Shown here: positions 34,824 to 43,744 of the stretch, piece by piece | How positions within the stretch are numbered: position 1 is the stretch's first letter | How the letters are laid out: every line of letters begins with the position of its first letter | NCBI RefSeq assembly: GCF_032878955.1 | Contig: NZ_CP043839.1 | Span: 3,162,001 to 3,226,000, forward strand | Length of the DNA: 64,000 nt | Reading direction: 5' to 3' | Source of the DNA: Butyricimonas paravirosa | GTDB taxonomy: Bacteria; Bacteroidota; Bacteroidia; Bacteroidales; Marinifilaceae | Program-made: the position numbers and the translations under genes | Notes under the pieces: generated by a model | Told to the model about the DNA's origin: nothing | Database searches by the model: none | Seen by the model: the letters and a program-made list of their open reading frames with translations, nothing else

Positions 34824-36081
34824 ATAGGGTTTGTTTTAAGATCTTCACGAGCGAGTCTCTCGTTTGAATGAAACGAGGCATATTTTCCGGTGAGATCGGT
34901 TCTTTGGGAGGTGAACTCATTTTTAACGGATTGATGGGAGTTCCATTTTTATATACCCGGAAATCCAAATGAGGGCCTGTTGCCAATCCTGTACTACCGA
35001 CATAGCCGATAACATCACCTTGTTTCACCCGTTTGCCCGGTTGGATACCTTTGGCAAATTTGGAAAGGTGCATGTAGGTTGTGGTATAGACGCTGTTGTG
35101 TTTGATGGTTACGTAGTTTCCACCACCGTTGGCTTGAAAGGCTTTTTTCACGACAACGCCGTCCCCGATGGTATGTACTTCTGTGCCTGTCGGGGCTGCA
35201 TAGTCTACGCCATGATGTGCCCTGTATCTTTTTAGTACAGGATGGAACCGGTTATTGGAGAATCCCGAAGAAATACGGGAGTATTTTAAGGGAGCTTTTA
35301 AAAAGGTTTTTTGCAGGCTGTTTCCTTCTTCATCAAAATAGGCCAATTTTTCGTTTTGTTCAAAAGGAATGGCATAGAAGTCTTTACCGGAATTGGTGAA
35401 AATGGCAGCTTTCACGTTGAAGTCCTGCAAAGGTTTGTCTTCCACGTATGATTGTTCGTAAAGGACACGTACGGAATCACCTTTGGCTATGCCGTAGAAG
35501 TCGATGCTCCACGCGTAGATATCGGATAGCGTGACAGCGAGCATGGGGTCTGTCTGGGCATCAACCATGGCATTCCATAGATTGGAGTTTATAATTATAT
35601 TAACTGTCTTTTCTTTGGTCACGATGTCTTTTTTACCCACGTAAACATCTGCGGTTTCCTTGAAATCTATGACGACGTATTCCAAGGCATTTTTTTCGTA
35701 AATGAAAAATTCCGGGGTGCGAAGACTGTCTTGTGCCAAGAAAAGAGTGTAGTTTTGACCTCTTCTGATACTTCGTACGTCAAAGACGTCCTTGCAGCGT
35801 TGGGAGATTTCATGGATCTTGGCTGGTGATACCTTGTATTTGGAAAGGATTAGAGAGAGATTCTCATTTTTCCCCACGGTACCCTCTTCTATAATAAAGT
35901 TTTCATCAGGGATACCGTATTTGTAATGAATTTGTTGTTGTTCGGTCGTGTCAACAACTTCCTCTACCGCACTGGCTTCTAATATCGCCTCCTTGTTTCC
36001 TCTGTTGCTGGGCCAAAAAATAATAATACCTAATATAAGCCCTATGGCAGCCCAAATCCAAATCCATTTCGTTTTTTTCAT
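34822..36081 (-). CDS. M23-family metallopeptidase (LytM type), membrane-anchored
   Basis: This 419-residue protein has an N-terminal anchor (WIWIWAAIGLILGIIIFWP), a central region with an OapA/LysM-like segment (KYKVSPAKIHEISQRCKDVF) and the C-terminal LytM domain. The zinc ligands His and Asp are visible in HHGVDYAAPTGTEVHTIG. The usual HxH motif near the end is HLD (GLATGPHLDFRVYKNG), so the second His is Asp. The enzyme or a non-catalytic relative would act on peptidoglycan cross-links in the periplasm. An in-frame ATG at 36108 would add nine residues; the start at 36081 gives the cleaner anchor. Confidence 0.87.
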   Translation of the reverse strand: MKKTKWIWIWAAIGLILGIIIFWPSNRGNKEAILEASAVEEVVDTTEQQQIHYKYGIPDENFIIEEGTVGKNENLSLILSKYKVSPAKIHEISQRCKDVFDVRSIRRGQNYTLFLAQDSLRTPEFFIYEKNALEYVVIDFKETADVYVGKKDIVTKEKTVNIIINSNLWNAMVDAQTDPMLAVTLSDIYAWSIDFYGIAKGDSVRVLYEQSYVEDKPLQDFNVKAAIFTNSGKDFYAIPFEQNEKLAYFDEEGNSLQKTFLKAPLKYSRISSGFSNNRFHPVLKRYRAHHGVDYAAPTGTEVHTIGDGVVVKKAFQANGGGNYVTIKHNSVYTTTYMHLSKFAKGIQPGKRVKQGDVIGYVGSTGLATGPHLDFRVYKNGTPINPLKMSSPPKEPISPENMPRFIQTRDSLVKILKQTL

Positions 36082-36544
36082 CTTTTCCGTTTGATTCCTA
36101 ATGTTCACTCAAAATCCGGGATGCAAGTTAGGGGATTCCTCTTGAAACTGCAACAAGGGAGGAATGTTTTTTTATCCACATGATTTTCAATGTGTGAAAA
36201 GATTCTTAATGTTGTTATTAATAAAAAGTTAAAGTCATTTTTTTAATATTACTCCTATTAGGATTTTACTATTTTTGACAAAACACAATATAAAAAAATG
36301 TTCCTGATTTTTTGGTGTGTATTTGTTTTTGAAGTGATGATGTAAAAGTTGAAAATGTTATTTTCTTCTGAAAATACAAAATGGTGATTAATGTAATTTG
36401 ATGTAAAACAACTTGTTGATGAATTTGAATATCTTAAAGATTTCATAAAGTTGATTTTTGAATAACACTAAATTGTTTTTGGAACGTCTTTTTATAAAGT
36501 TTATACCTGTTGTTGTAGACAATATTAATTTTAATAACAAGTTT
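36082..36544. other. 463-bp intergenic region between divergent M23 and ABC transporter genes
   Basis: No gene was found. The stretch 36190-36450 is very AT-rich. A possible minus-strand promoter for the M23 gene (TTG, 20 bp, TAACTTGC) lies at about 36123-36152. On the plus strand ATTCCTCTT (36135-36143) can pair with AAG...AGGAAT (36155-36165) before a run of T, but no plus-strand gene ends there. Confidence 0.4.
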
Positions 36545-37471
36545 ATGGAAGAGCCAATTGTAAAAGTCGAACATTTGTCACATCGTTACAGCATTCAATG
36601 GGCCGTAAGAGACATTAGTTTCGAGATTCCCCGGAGGGGAATATACGGGTTGCTAGGGTCTAACGGGGCCGGAAAGTCAACCACGATGAATATTATTAGT
36701 GGAGTTATCAAGCAAACCGAAGGGCAGGTTTTTATCAAGGGCATTGATGCCCGTAAGAGACCGGTTGATGCGAAACGTCATATCGGTTTTTTACCGCAGA
36801 AACCACCTTTGTATGGTGATTTGACGGTGGAAGAGTATTTGATTCATTGTGCAAGATTGCGTTGGGTAGCTGATAAGGATATTATCCCGGCGGTGGATGA
36901 GGTGCTGGCAAAATGTGGTATAACTCATTTCCGTAAACGTTTGATCAAGAATTTATCCGGTGGTTATCAGCAACGGGTTGGTATCGCACAGGCTATCGTT
37001 CATAAACCTGATCTGGTTATCTTTGACGAGCCGACAAACGGGTTGGACCCGAACCAGATTATGGAGATCCGTCACTTGATCCGTGATATTGCCAAGGATC
37101 GTACAGTGATTCTTTCCACTCATATTTTGACTGAGGTTCAAGCCGTTTGTGATCATATTTTGATGATCGAGGAAGGTAAGCTCGTGTTTATGGGAACGGT
37201 GGATGAATTTGATAATTATATTATCCCGAATTCTCTCTATGTTTCAATGATAGATCCCCCCGTTGCCGACGAGTTGGCAAAGATCGAGGGCGTTCTTGGT
37301 GTGGAAGAGTTAGGAAACCGGAATTTCCGTATTCGTTTCACAGAAGCACAGGAGGTTATTGACCAGATCGTGAAACTAAGCGCCGCTAACGATTGGCGTT
37401 TGTCTGAGGTTCGGGTGGAGAAGAGTTCCCTCGATAATATATTCGCAGAATTATCTAAGAAAGCACATTAA
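36545..37471 (+). CDS. ABC transporter ATP-binding protein, GldA-like
   Basis: This 308-residue ATPase has Walker A GLLGSNGAGKSTTMN, the Q-loop region GFLPQKPPLYGDLTVEEYL, the signature NLSGGYQQRVGIAQAI, Walker B DLVIFDEPTNGLDPNQ and the switch His in STHILTEVQ. It fits the GldA/ABC-2 exporter group. The frame is open from a TTG at 36458, but those 29 residues do not resemble the family, so the ATG at 36545 was chosen. The partner GldFG-type permease follows after 11 bp. Confidence 0.9.
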   Translation: MEEPIVKVEHLSHRYSIQWAVRDISFEIPRRGIYGLLGSNGAGKSTTMNIISGVIKQTEGQVFIKGIDARKRPVDAKRHIGFLPQKPPLYGDLTVEEYLIHCARLRWVADKDIIPAVDEVLAKCGITHFRKRLIKNLSGGYQQRVGIAQAIVHKPDLVIFDEPTNGLDPNQIMEIRHLIRDIAKDRTVILSTHILTEVQAVCDHILMIEEGKLVFMGTVDEFDNYIIPNSLYVSMIDPPVADELAKIEGVLGVEELGNRNFRIRFTEAQEVIDQIVKLSAANDWRLSEVRVEKSSLDNIFAELSKKAH

Positions 37472-37482
37472 AAAATCGGGTT

Positions 37483-39786
37483 ATGTTTAAAATGATATAT
37501 AATATAGCGAGGACGGAATTGCAGATGTTGTTCTATTCTCCTGTGGCGTGGCTAATTTTAGTTGTATTTGGAGTACAATCGGGAATGCTTTTTGCCGACC
37601 AATTGGCCGGGCTTGTGAGTTCTCAAGAAATGGGATATGATATTCAAGGTTCCACGATTAGTATCTTTGCCAGCAGATGGGGGGGAGTTTTCACCACGAT
37701 GCAGAATTACCTGTATTTCTATATTCCTCTGTTGACCATGAGTTTGGTAAGTAAGGAGTTGAGTAGCGGGTCTATTCGTTTGTTGTATTCTTCTCCGATT
37801 ACGAATACCCAGATTATCGTGGGAAAATTCTTCTCCATGATGATTTACGGTCTTATCATGATTGGTATTTTATTCTTGATCACGCTTTGTAGCTGGGCAG
37901 TCGTTAAGGATTTTGAATTATCCATGGTTTTAACGGGGTTGTTGGGATTATACTTGTTGATCTGTGCTTACGCGGCTATCGGTATTTTCATGTCCAGTCT
38001 GACTTCTTATCAAATCGTGGCAGCTATCGGTACGTTTGCCGTGTTAATGGTATTAAGCATGATTGGTGGATGGTGGCAGGATTACGATTTTATTCGTGAC
38101 GTGACTTACTGGTTGTCCATGCCCGGGCGAAGCGGAAAGTTTATTGCCGGTTTGATTTGTAGCGAGGATGTTCTTTATTTCGTTATCGTGGTTTGCCTTT
38201 TCTTGGCATTAACGATTATTCGTTTGAACTCGGTTCGTCAGAAAATTCGCTTCGTGATTACTTTAGGAAGAAATATCGGTGTTATTTTCTTAGCTTGTTT
38301 CTTGGGATATTTGTCTGCACTTCCGCAGATGAAACTTTACCATGATGCGACGTCAACGAAAATGAACACGTTGACCCCGAATAGCCAGGATATCGTGGCG
38401 AAGTTGGATGGTGGTATGACAATAACTACTTACATTAATGCTCTTGATCCGGGTGCATCTTGGTATGCTGCTCCTTATTTCCTGAAACCGGATATGGAGC
38501 GTTTCGAGCAATATTTACGTTTCAAACCGGATATGAAGTTGAAATACGTGTACTATTATGATACCACGGCGAACCCCATGCTGGACAGAAGATTCCCGAA
38601 CGCAACACTTCGCGAGAAAATGGTGGAGGTTTGTAAGATCTACGGTTTGGATTCCAACAAGTTTATGGCTCCGGAGGAAATTCGAAAAATTATTGATTTG
38701 TCGGGAGAAAATAACACGTTCGTGCGTCAGATTGTTCGTGAAAATGGTGAAAAAGCATGGTTGAGAATATACAATGATATGCAACGTTTCCCGAGTGAAA
38801 AAGAGATTTCAGCCGCTTTCAAACGGATGGTGATGGATCTCCCGAAGGTCGGATTCGTGGAAGGCCACGGAGAACGTAGTTATTCTGGTGGTAAAGACCG
38901 TGATTATAGTGCGTTTGCTAATGATAAGGGTTTCCGTTACGCTTTGGAAAATCAAGGGTTTGATGTCGCAAAAGTTACGATGGATCAGCAAGTGCCTGAG
39001 GATATTAATATTATCGTGATTTCTGATATGCGGGAGTGGTTTACTCCGGAGCAGGAGGCTAATTTACAACAGTATATTGATCGGGGAGGTAATTTGTTCA
39101 TCTTGGGAGAACCAAAACGTAGAGACGTGATGAATAATTTGTTTGCCAAGTTCGGTTACGAGATGACAACAGGTGTGCTGGTAAAGAGAGACACGAACCT
39201 GCAAGCTGACGTGATTCTTTCCTACCCGACGAAAGAGGCTGATAGTATTGCTTATGATTTTGGGGCAATGCGTAGTCGTCGTATGGTTATCACGACACCT
39301 AGTACCGCCGGATTGGAGCAAATTGCCGATAAGGGTTACACGGTGACGAATATGTTCAAAACTGACACGATCGGTGTTTGGAATGAATTGGAAACGACAG
39401 ATTTTATTGATGATACCGTGCGTCTGAACCCGGCTATCGGTGAGGTCGAGAAGATCTATAATACCGTGGTTGCGTTGTCCAGAAAAGTGGGTAATAAGGA
39501 ACAGAAAATTATTTTGACCGGTGATGCGGATTGTATCAGCAACGGGGAATTCGGACGAAGAGTTCCAGGAGTCCGGACTGCAAACTTCTCGTTAATTACC
39601 GGAAGTTTCTTCTGGATGTCGGATAACGAAGTGCCTATTGATGTGAGACGTCCTGCACTTCCGGATAATAAGGTGTACGTGGAAAAAACCGGAAGTAAGG
39701 TGATTAAATGGTCGTTCATGATCATATTGCCTCTATTGTTAGCGGGAATAGGTATCTTCTTGTGGATTCGTAGAAAAGGAAGATAA
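37483..39786 (+). CDS. GldF-GldG fusion protein (ABC-2 permease plus GldG-like domain)
   Basis: This 767-residue protein combines two gliding-type subunits. Residues about 1-250 are an ABC-2 permease with six hydrophobic segments (for example SPVAWLILVVFGVQSGMLF), matching GldF. Residues about 280-735 are a periplasmic GldG-like domain (FVEGHGERSYSGGKDRDYSA; NIIVISDMREWFTPEQEANL), closed by a last membrane segment near 745-762. In Flavobacterium these subunits are separate genes and are needed for gliding; in Bacteroidales, which do not glide, the role is unknown, perhaps lipoprotein or envelope export. A perfect palindrome follows the stop codon. Confidence 0.85.
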   Translation: MFKMIYNIARTELQMLFYSPVAWLILVVFGVQSGMLFADQLAGLVSSQEMGYDIQGSTISIFASRWGGVFTTMQNYLYFYIPLLTMSLVSKELSSGSIRLLYSSPITNTQIIVGKFFSMMIYGLIMIGILFLITLCSWAVVKDFELSMVLTGLLGLYLLICAYAAIGIFMSSLTSYQIVAAIGTFAVLMVLSMIGGWWQDYDFIRDVTYWLSMPGRSGKFIAGLICSEDVLYFVIVVCLFLALTIIRLNSVRQKIRFVITLGRNIGVIFLACFLGYLSALPQMKLYHDATSTKMNTLTPNSQDIVAKLDGGMTITTYINALDPGASWYAAPYFLKPDMERFEQYLRFKPDMKLKYVYYYDTTANPMLDRRFPNATLREKMVEVCKIYGLDSNKFMAPEEIRKIIDLSGENNTFVRQIVRENGEKAWLRIYNDMQRFPSEKEISAAFKRMVMDLPKVGFVEGHGERSYSGGKDRDYSAFANDKGFRYALENQGFDVAKVTMDQQVPEDINIIVISDMREWFTPEQEANLQQYIDRGGNLFILGEPKRRDVMNNLFAKFGYEMTTGVLVKRDTNLQADVILSYPTKEADSIAYDFGAMRSRRMVITTPSTAGLEQIADKGYTVTNMFKTDTIGVWNELETTDFIDDTVRLNPAIGEVEKIYNTVVALSRKVGNKEQKIILTGDADCISNGEFGRRVPGVRTANFSLITGSFFWMSDNEVPIDVRRPALPDNKVYVEKTGSKVIKWSFMIILPLLLAGIGIFLWIRRKGR

Positions 39787-39801
39787 AAGATACTGAAGTT
39801 T

Positions 39802-39832
39802 ATGATCGGGTGATCGCAAAATCACCCGATCA
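39802..39832. terminator. Perfect 13-bp palindrome after the GldFG gene
   Basis: ATGATCGGGTGAT (39802-39814) and ATCACCCGATCAT (39820-39832) pair fully around a 5-nt loop. No U tract follows on either strand, so it may stabilise the 3' end or rely on another termination mechanism. Confidence 0.55.
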
Positions 39833-39893
39833 TAAATTGTAATGGTATTAAAAAAGATTCTATAATTTAGAGAGTTAAGAGAATTAAAATATG

Positions 39894-39901
39894 TATATTT
39901 G
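39894..39901 (+). promoter_or_regulatory. Bacteroidota -7 box for the MutS-like gene pair
   Basis: TATATTTG matches TAnnTTTG exactly, 49 bp before the first MutS-like gene. Confidence 0.5.
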
Positions 39902-39950
39902 TAAGGATGTGCATTTTTAATTTTCAATTTCAATTTTTAATTCATATAGG

Positions 39951-41285
39951 ATGAGCTTTAAAATAGACAAACAGACGTTGGACGATCTGGCCATTTTCGG
40001 TAATAACCGGACGAAATCTGTTTATGATATTTTCAACCGAACCCGTACACGAGGAGGTGCGAAAATTCTTGAAGAGATGTTCTTGTATCCCCTATCGGAT
40101 GCAGACCAGATAAACGAAAGAAGTGACGTGATTCGTTATTATCGTGATATCGAGGCCGAATTCCCGTTCCGTGGAGAGATTTTTGACACGATGGAATTCT
40201 ACTTGGGTAACACGGACAGGCGTACACAGTTGATGACGCAGGATAACACGTTAGGACGGAAATTCAAGAATCTCGTTGGGACGGATACAGAGTATACCCA
40301 AATCCACAACGGGATTGTTTGTTGTATAGAGTTGTTGAACACGCTGGATGCCTTCTTGAAGAATTCGAAGGCGGATGCCGGTAACAAGACCATCGCGGAG
40401 TTGACGGCTAGTTTACGGGGGTTACTGGGTAACGAGAAGTGGTCCTGGTATGTTTCCGAGAAGGGAAAGAAGAAACTGGGTTACGAGCAGGCGGTAGTTT
40501 ACGACCGGGTGTTGCGTTTCGAGGAACGGGATAAGCTGATGAAAATTTTGTATTACGTTTATTTGCTGGATGTTTACATGGCGGTGGCCAACGTGGCGAA
40601 AGAACGTGGTTTTGTTTTCGCGAAAGCTCACCCGAATGACAAGAACACGTTGGTTATGAAAGGGGCGTTTCATCCTTTCCTCACGAACCCTGTCGGTAAC
40701 ACGATCACGGTGGACGAGAATAGTAACGTGATTTTCTTGACGGGAGCGAACATGGCCGGGAAGTCGACTTTCATGAAGAGTTTTGGCATCACGGTTTTCT
40801 TGGCTCACGTGGGATTCCCTGTCCCCGCAAAGGAAATGGAATTTTCAGTTCAAAACGGGATGTTCACGACGATTAACTTACCGGATAACTTAAGTATGGG
40901 ATATAGCCATTTTTATGCCGAGGTTTTGCGGGTGAAGAAGGTGGCACAACAAGTTCGGCAAACGCAACACCTGATCGTGGTGTTTGACGAGTTGTTCCGC
41001 GGTACGAACGTGAAAGATGCTTACGACGCGACAGTGGCGGTGACAGAGGCTTTTGCCGGAATCCGTAATTGCACGTTTATCATTTCGACTCATATTATAG
41101 AAGCGGGAGAGGTACTGAAAGAAAGGTGTGATAACATAAATTTCGTTTACTTGCCGACCAAGATGGAGGGAAGTAAGCCTGTTTATACCTACACGCTAGC
41201 TCCCGGTATCACGGATGATCGTCATGGTATGATGATCGTGAATAACGAACATATTATCGAAATCATTAAAAATGGAGAAGCATGA
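39951..41285 (+). CDS. MutS-like ATPase, first of an overlapping pair
   Basis: This 444-residue protein contains the core, clamp and ATPase parts of MutS without the N-terminal mismatch-recognition domain. The ATPase (about 255-444) has Walker A GANMAGKSTFMKSFG, the SMGYSHFYAEVLRVKK block, Walker B LIVVFDELFRGTNVKDAYDA and the MutS-type STHIIEAGE. The N-terminal part (DKQTLDDLAIFGNNRTKSVY) resembles the lever start of MutS. Its end overlaps the next gene by four bases (ATGA), and the two proteins are clearly paralogous, which suggests a heterodimer. The substrate is not the usual mismatch; branched or recombination DNA is possible. Confidence 0.85.
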   Translation: MSFKIDKQTLDDLAIFGNNRTKSVYDIFNRTRTRGGAKILEEMFLYPLSDADQINERSDVIRYYRDIEAEFPFRGEIFDTMEFYLGNTDRRTQLMTQDNTLGRKFKNLVGTDTEYTQIHNGIVCCIELLNTLDAFLKNSKADAGNKTIAELTASLRGLLGNEKWSWYVSEKGKKKLGYEQAVVYDRVLRFEERDKLMKILYYVYLLDVYMAVANVAKERGFVFAKAHPNDKNTLVMKGAFHPFLTNPVGNTITVDENSNVIFLTGANMAGKSTFMKSFGITVFLAHVGFPVPAKEMEFSVQNGMFTTINLPDNLSMGYSHFYAEVLRVKKVAQQVRQTQHLIVVFDELFRGTNVKDAYDATVAVTEAFAGIRNCTFIISTHIIEAGEVLKERCDNINFVYLPTKMEGSKPVYTYTLAPGITDDRHGMMIVNNEHIIEIIKNGEA

Positions 41286-42619
41286 GTTTTGAGACAGATA
41301 AACAGACCCTGGATGACCTGAATCTTCTGGGGAAATACAAGAATAATTCCGTTTACAGTTTGTATGTCGGGACGATCACCCGGGGAGGTGAGCGCAAGAT
41401 GGAGGACATGTTCCTGCACCCGTTGACAGACGCGAAGTCAATCAACGAGCGTTCAGCCGTGTTCCGTTATTTTAGAGATCATGATTTCGGTTTTCCTTTC
41501 GGGAAGGACGAGTTTGATGTCGTGGAACAATATATTGCCGGGGCTAGTGGAAAGCGTGCTTTTATGAACATGCTGCAAATTGCGCGGGCAAAAGCCATGT
41601 TTTACATCAGCCATGACCCGGAATTCGGGATTATCCGGGATCGTATCGTGACATCGATTGAATTTTTCCGGAAGGCCCGGACTTATTTTGACGAGTTGGG
41701 ACGTGACGTTGCCGGGAATCCTTTCCAAAAGATTGCGGAGCGTGGAAAAGCTTTGTTGAGCGATAGCCGGGTGACGAAGTTGTTGGAGAATTCTCGTCGG
41801 GAGAATCCCGGTTTGATGGATATGATTTGTTTTGACCGGAATTTGCGGTGTGTTTCTCACAAGAATTTTAAGGAAGTGATCGAGTTATTGCAGGAGATTG
41901 ACGTGAACGTGGTTATAGGTAGCGTGGCCAGGGAGAGAAACTTCTGTTTTGCAGAGGCAGCTGATGACGGGGAGATCCTGGTTGCCATGAAGGGGTTGCA
42001 CCATCCTCGTATTGACGGGGCGATCTCTAATGACCTGGAGGTGACGGCCACGAAGAACGTGTTCTTCCTGACGGGTGCTAACATGGCTGGAAAGTCCACG
42101 TTGATGAAGTCATTCGGTATCGCGGTGTACTTGGCTCACATGGGTTTCCCCGTGGCGGCAACTTCCATGCAGTTCCGTATTCAAGATGGAATGTACACGT
42201 CTATTAACGTGCCGGATAATATTAACCTGGGTTACAGTCATTTCTACGCGGAGGTTCTTCGCGTGAAGAAGGTCGCTATCGAGGTGAGTCGTGACAAACG
42301 CTTGATCGTGATTTTCGACGAGTTGTTCAAGGGTACGAACGTGAAAGATGCTTTCGACGCGACACTGGCTGTCACGGAGGCGATTGCCGAGAGAAAGAAT
42401 TGCGCGTTTATGGTTTCTACCCACATTATCGAGGTGGGACAGGAACTCGGGAAACGTTGTGATAACGTGACGTTCGAGTATCTTCCGACCGTGATGAAAG
42501 GTAAGTTGCCAACATATACTTACAAGTTGGAGCCGGGTATCACGAGTGATAAGCATGGTATGATTATTATTAATAACGAGAAGATTATCGAGATTATTAA
42601 AGGAGAGGTTGCCTCTTAG
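41282..42619 (+). CDS. MutS-like ATPase, second of an overlapping pair
   Basis: This 445-residue paralogue of the preceding protein has the same layout: lever start (DKQTLDDLNLLGKYKNNSVY), Walker A GANMAGKSTLMKSFG, the NLGYSHFYAEVLRVKK block and Walker B LIVIFDELFKGTNVKDAFDA. Both copies keep complete ATP-binding and hydrolysis motifs, so neither looks like a pseudogene. The central regions (about 95-250) have diverged much more than the ATPase ends. Translation is probably coupled through the ATGA overlap. A strong terminator follows. Confidence 0.85.
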   Translation: MSFETDKQTLDDLNLLGKYKNNSVYSLYVGTITRGGERKMEDMFLHPLTDAKSINERSAVFRYFRDHDFGFPFGKDEFDVVEQYIAGASGKRAFMNMLQIARAKAMFYISHDPEFGIIRDRIVTSIEFFRKARTYFDELGRDVAGNPFQKIAERGKALLSDSRVTKLLENSRRENPGLMDMICFDRNLRCVSHKNFKEVIELLQEIDVNVVIGSVARERNFCFAEAADDGEILVAMKGLHHPRIDGAISNDLEVTATKNVFFLTGANMAGKSTLMKSFGIAVYLAHMGFPVAATSMQFRIQDGMYTSINVPDNINLGYSHFYAEVLRVKKVAIEVSRDKRLIVIFDELFKGTNVKDAFDATLAVTEAIAERKNCAFMVSTHIIEVGQELGKRCDNVTFEYLPTVMKGKLPTYTYKLEPGITSDKHGMIIINNEKIIEIIKGEVAS

Positions 42620-42648
42620 TCTGATAAAGATTTCAGAATAATATATTG

Positions 42649-42687
42649 ATCCCGGGAATAGTAATTGTTCTCGGGATATTTTTTTTG
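42649..42687 (+). terminator. Rho-independent terminator after the MutS-like pair
   Basis: ATCCCGGGAA (42649-42658) pairs with TTCTCGGGAT (42668-42677), with one G-U pair, followed by eight T. Confidence 0.85.
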
Positions 42688-42736
42688 TTCGCAATTATAA
42701 ATTGATTTCTATTCGCTTTTTTACTTTTAATGTGAT

Positions 42737-42744
42737 TATATTTG
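42737..42744 (+). promoter_or_regulatory. Bacteroidota -7 box for the ECF sigma gene of locus 2
   Basis: TATATTTG matches TAnnTTTG, 27 bp before the sigma factor start codon. Confidence 0.5.
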
Positions 42745-42771
42745 TGTTCGTCAAAACGTAATGCAAGATAG

Positions 42772-43323
42772 ATGTTGAATGAAATTGAGGTTGGCTTGAT
42801 CTGTTTATCAGAGAGAAAGAAGTTTAAAGAGGTGTACGAAGAGTATTTTACCGCTTTGAAGTATTTCGCCATGCGTTACGTGAAGGATGAGGAGGTGGCT
42901 TGTGATCTGTTGCAGGATGTTTTTGTCAAATTGTGGGAGAAGGGGGATCGGTTCGAGAACGAGATGCAATTGAAGACTTATCTGTACCGGGTTGTTCGGA
43001 ATCATTGCCTGACTTATATTCGGGATACCCAAAGGAAAGAGAAACGTATGGAGGGTTTCGAGGTGGAAGAGACAGAGGAATCGTTCGTACACCAGATGAT
43101 CGAGGCTGAGATTTACGCTTTGATAAATGATATTTTCGAGGAACTCCCGGATGCTTGCAGGAATGTTTATATGAAAAGTCTGGAAGGTAAGAGCCACAAG
43201 GAAATTGCGGAAGAATTGCATATCGCAATCACTACAATTAAAAAGCACAAGACGAACGCAAATAATTATTTAAGAGGACGGTTGAAGGATTTGCTACTTT
43301 CTGCCATATTCTGTGGAGTTTAA
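42772..43323 (+). CDS. ECF-type RNA polymerase sigma-70 factor (locus 2)
   Basis: This 183-residue protein has region 2 (about 18-85, MRYVKDEEVACDLLQDVFVK) and region 4 (about 122-172, EELPDACRNVYMKSLEGKSH then HIAITTIKKHKTNANNYLRG). It is the second ECF sigma in the window and is paired with the FecR gene 421 bp downstream. That distance is unusual; in locus 1 and at the right edge of the window the gap is 59-85 bp. It likely drives the SusCD-thioredoxin operon. Confidence 0.9.
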   Translation: MLNEIEVGLICLSERKKFKEVYEEYFTALKYFAMRYVKDEEVACDLLQDVFVKLWEKGDRFENEMQLKTYLYRVVRNHCLTYIRDTQRKEKRMEGFEVEETEESFVHQMIEAEIYALINDIFEELPDACRNVYMKSLEGKSHKEIAEELHIAITTIKKHKTNANNYLRGRLKDLLLSAIFCGV

Positions 43324-43744
43324 TTATTTGTGCGTTGTATTTATTATGGATAGACTATTTGCCAAGAGACTTTTGTGCAATTTTGAAAACTTTTTGATGA
43401 AATTTTGGTAACAAAATTTCATGGGAGAGCGCTGATTTACTGTGAGGAAACCGGTACTGTTATCTGGTAGAGAGTATGATGTGGTTGATTATGAGCGGAA
43501 GAGTGGGTGTCGGGCCGTATGCCTTGGCGATCTGATTTTTTTTCACGCAATATATGTATATTTAAAGATTTAAGTGATTGATTTTTATGATCCTAGTTGT
43601 AATTTTGTCTTGATTTTTATCATAACATGATTTTTATTGAAAAAAATCAGATTCGGAATACTACCTTTCATGCATTTTGGAGTTCTTAATATAGAAATAA
43701 TTAAAAATGGATTTTCAAATAGGAAATAAGATACATCTGATAGC
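43324..43744. other. 421-bp sigma-FecR intergenic region with palindrome and repeats
   Basis: No ORF was found. It holds a perfect palindrome, ATGAAATTTTG (43397-43407) with CAAAATTTCAT (43412-43422). It also has three direct copies of TGATTTTTAT (43579-43588, 43611-43620, 43628-43637) and a 13-bp inverted repeat (ATCTGATTTTTTT 43530-43542 against 43640-43652). These flank each other just upstream of FecR and could be regulator sites or RNA structure. Confidence 0.6.

Noticed and set aside
36135..36173. Hairpin followed by a run of T on the plus strand
   Set aside because: No plus-strand gene or promoter precedes it, and the stem has a bulge; recorded only as part of the intergenic description.
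36458..36544. N-terminal extension of the ABC ATPase from a TTG codon
   Set aside because: The 29 residues do not resemble the family, and an ATG at 36545 gives the standard N terminus.
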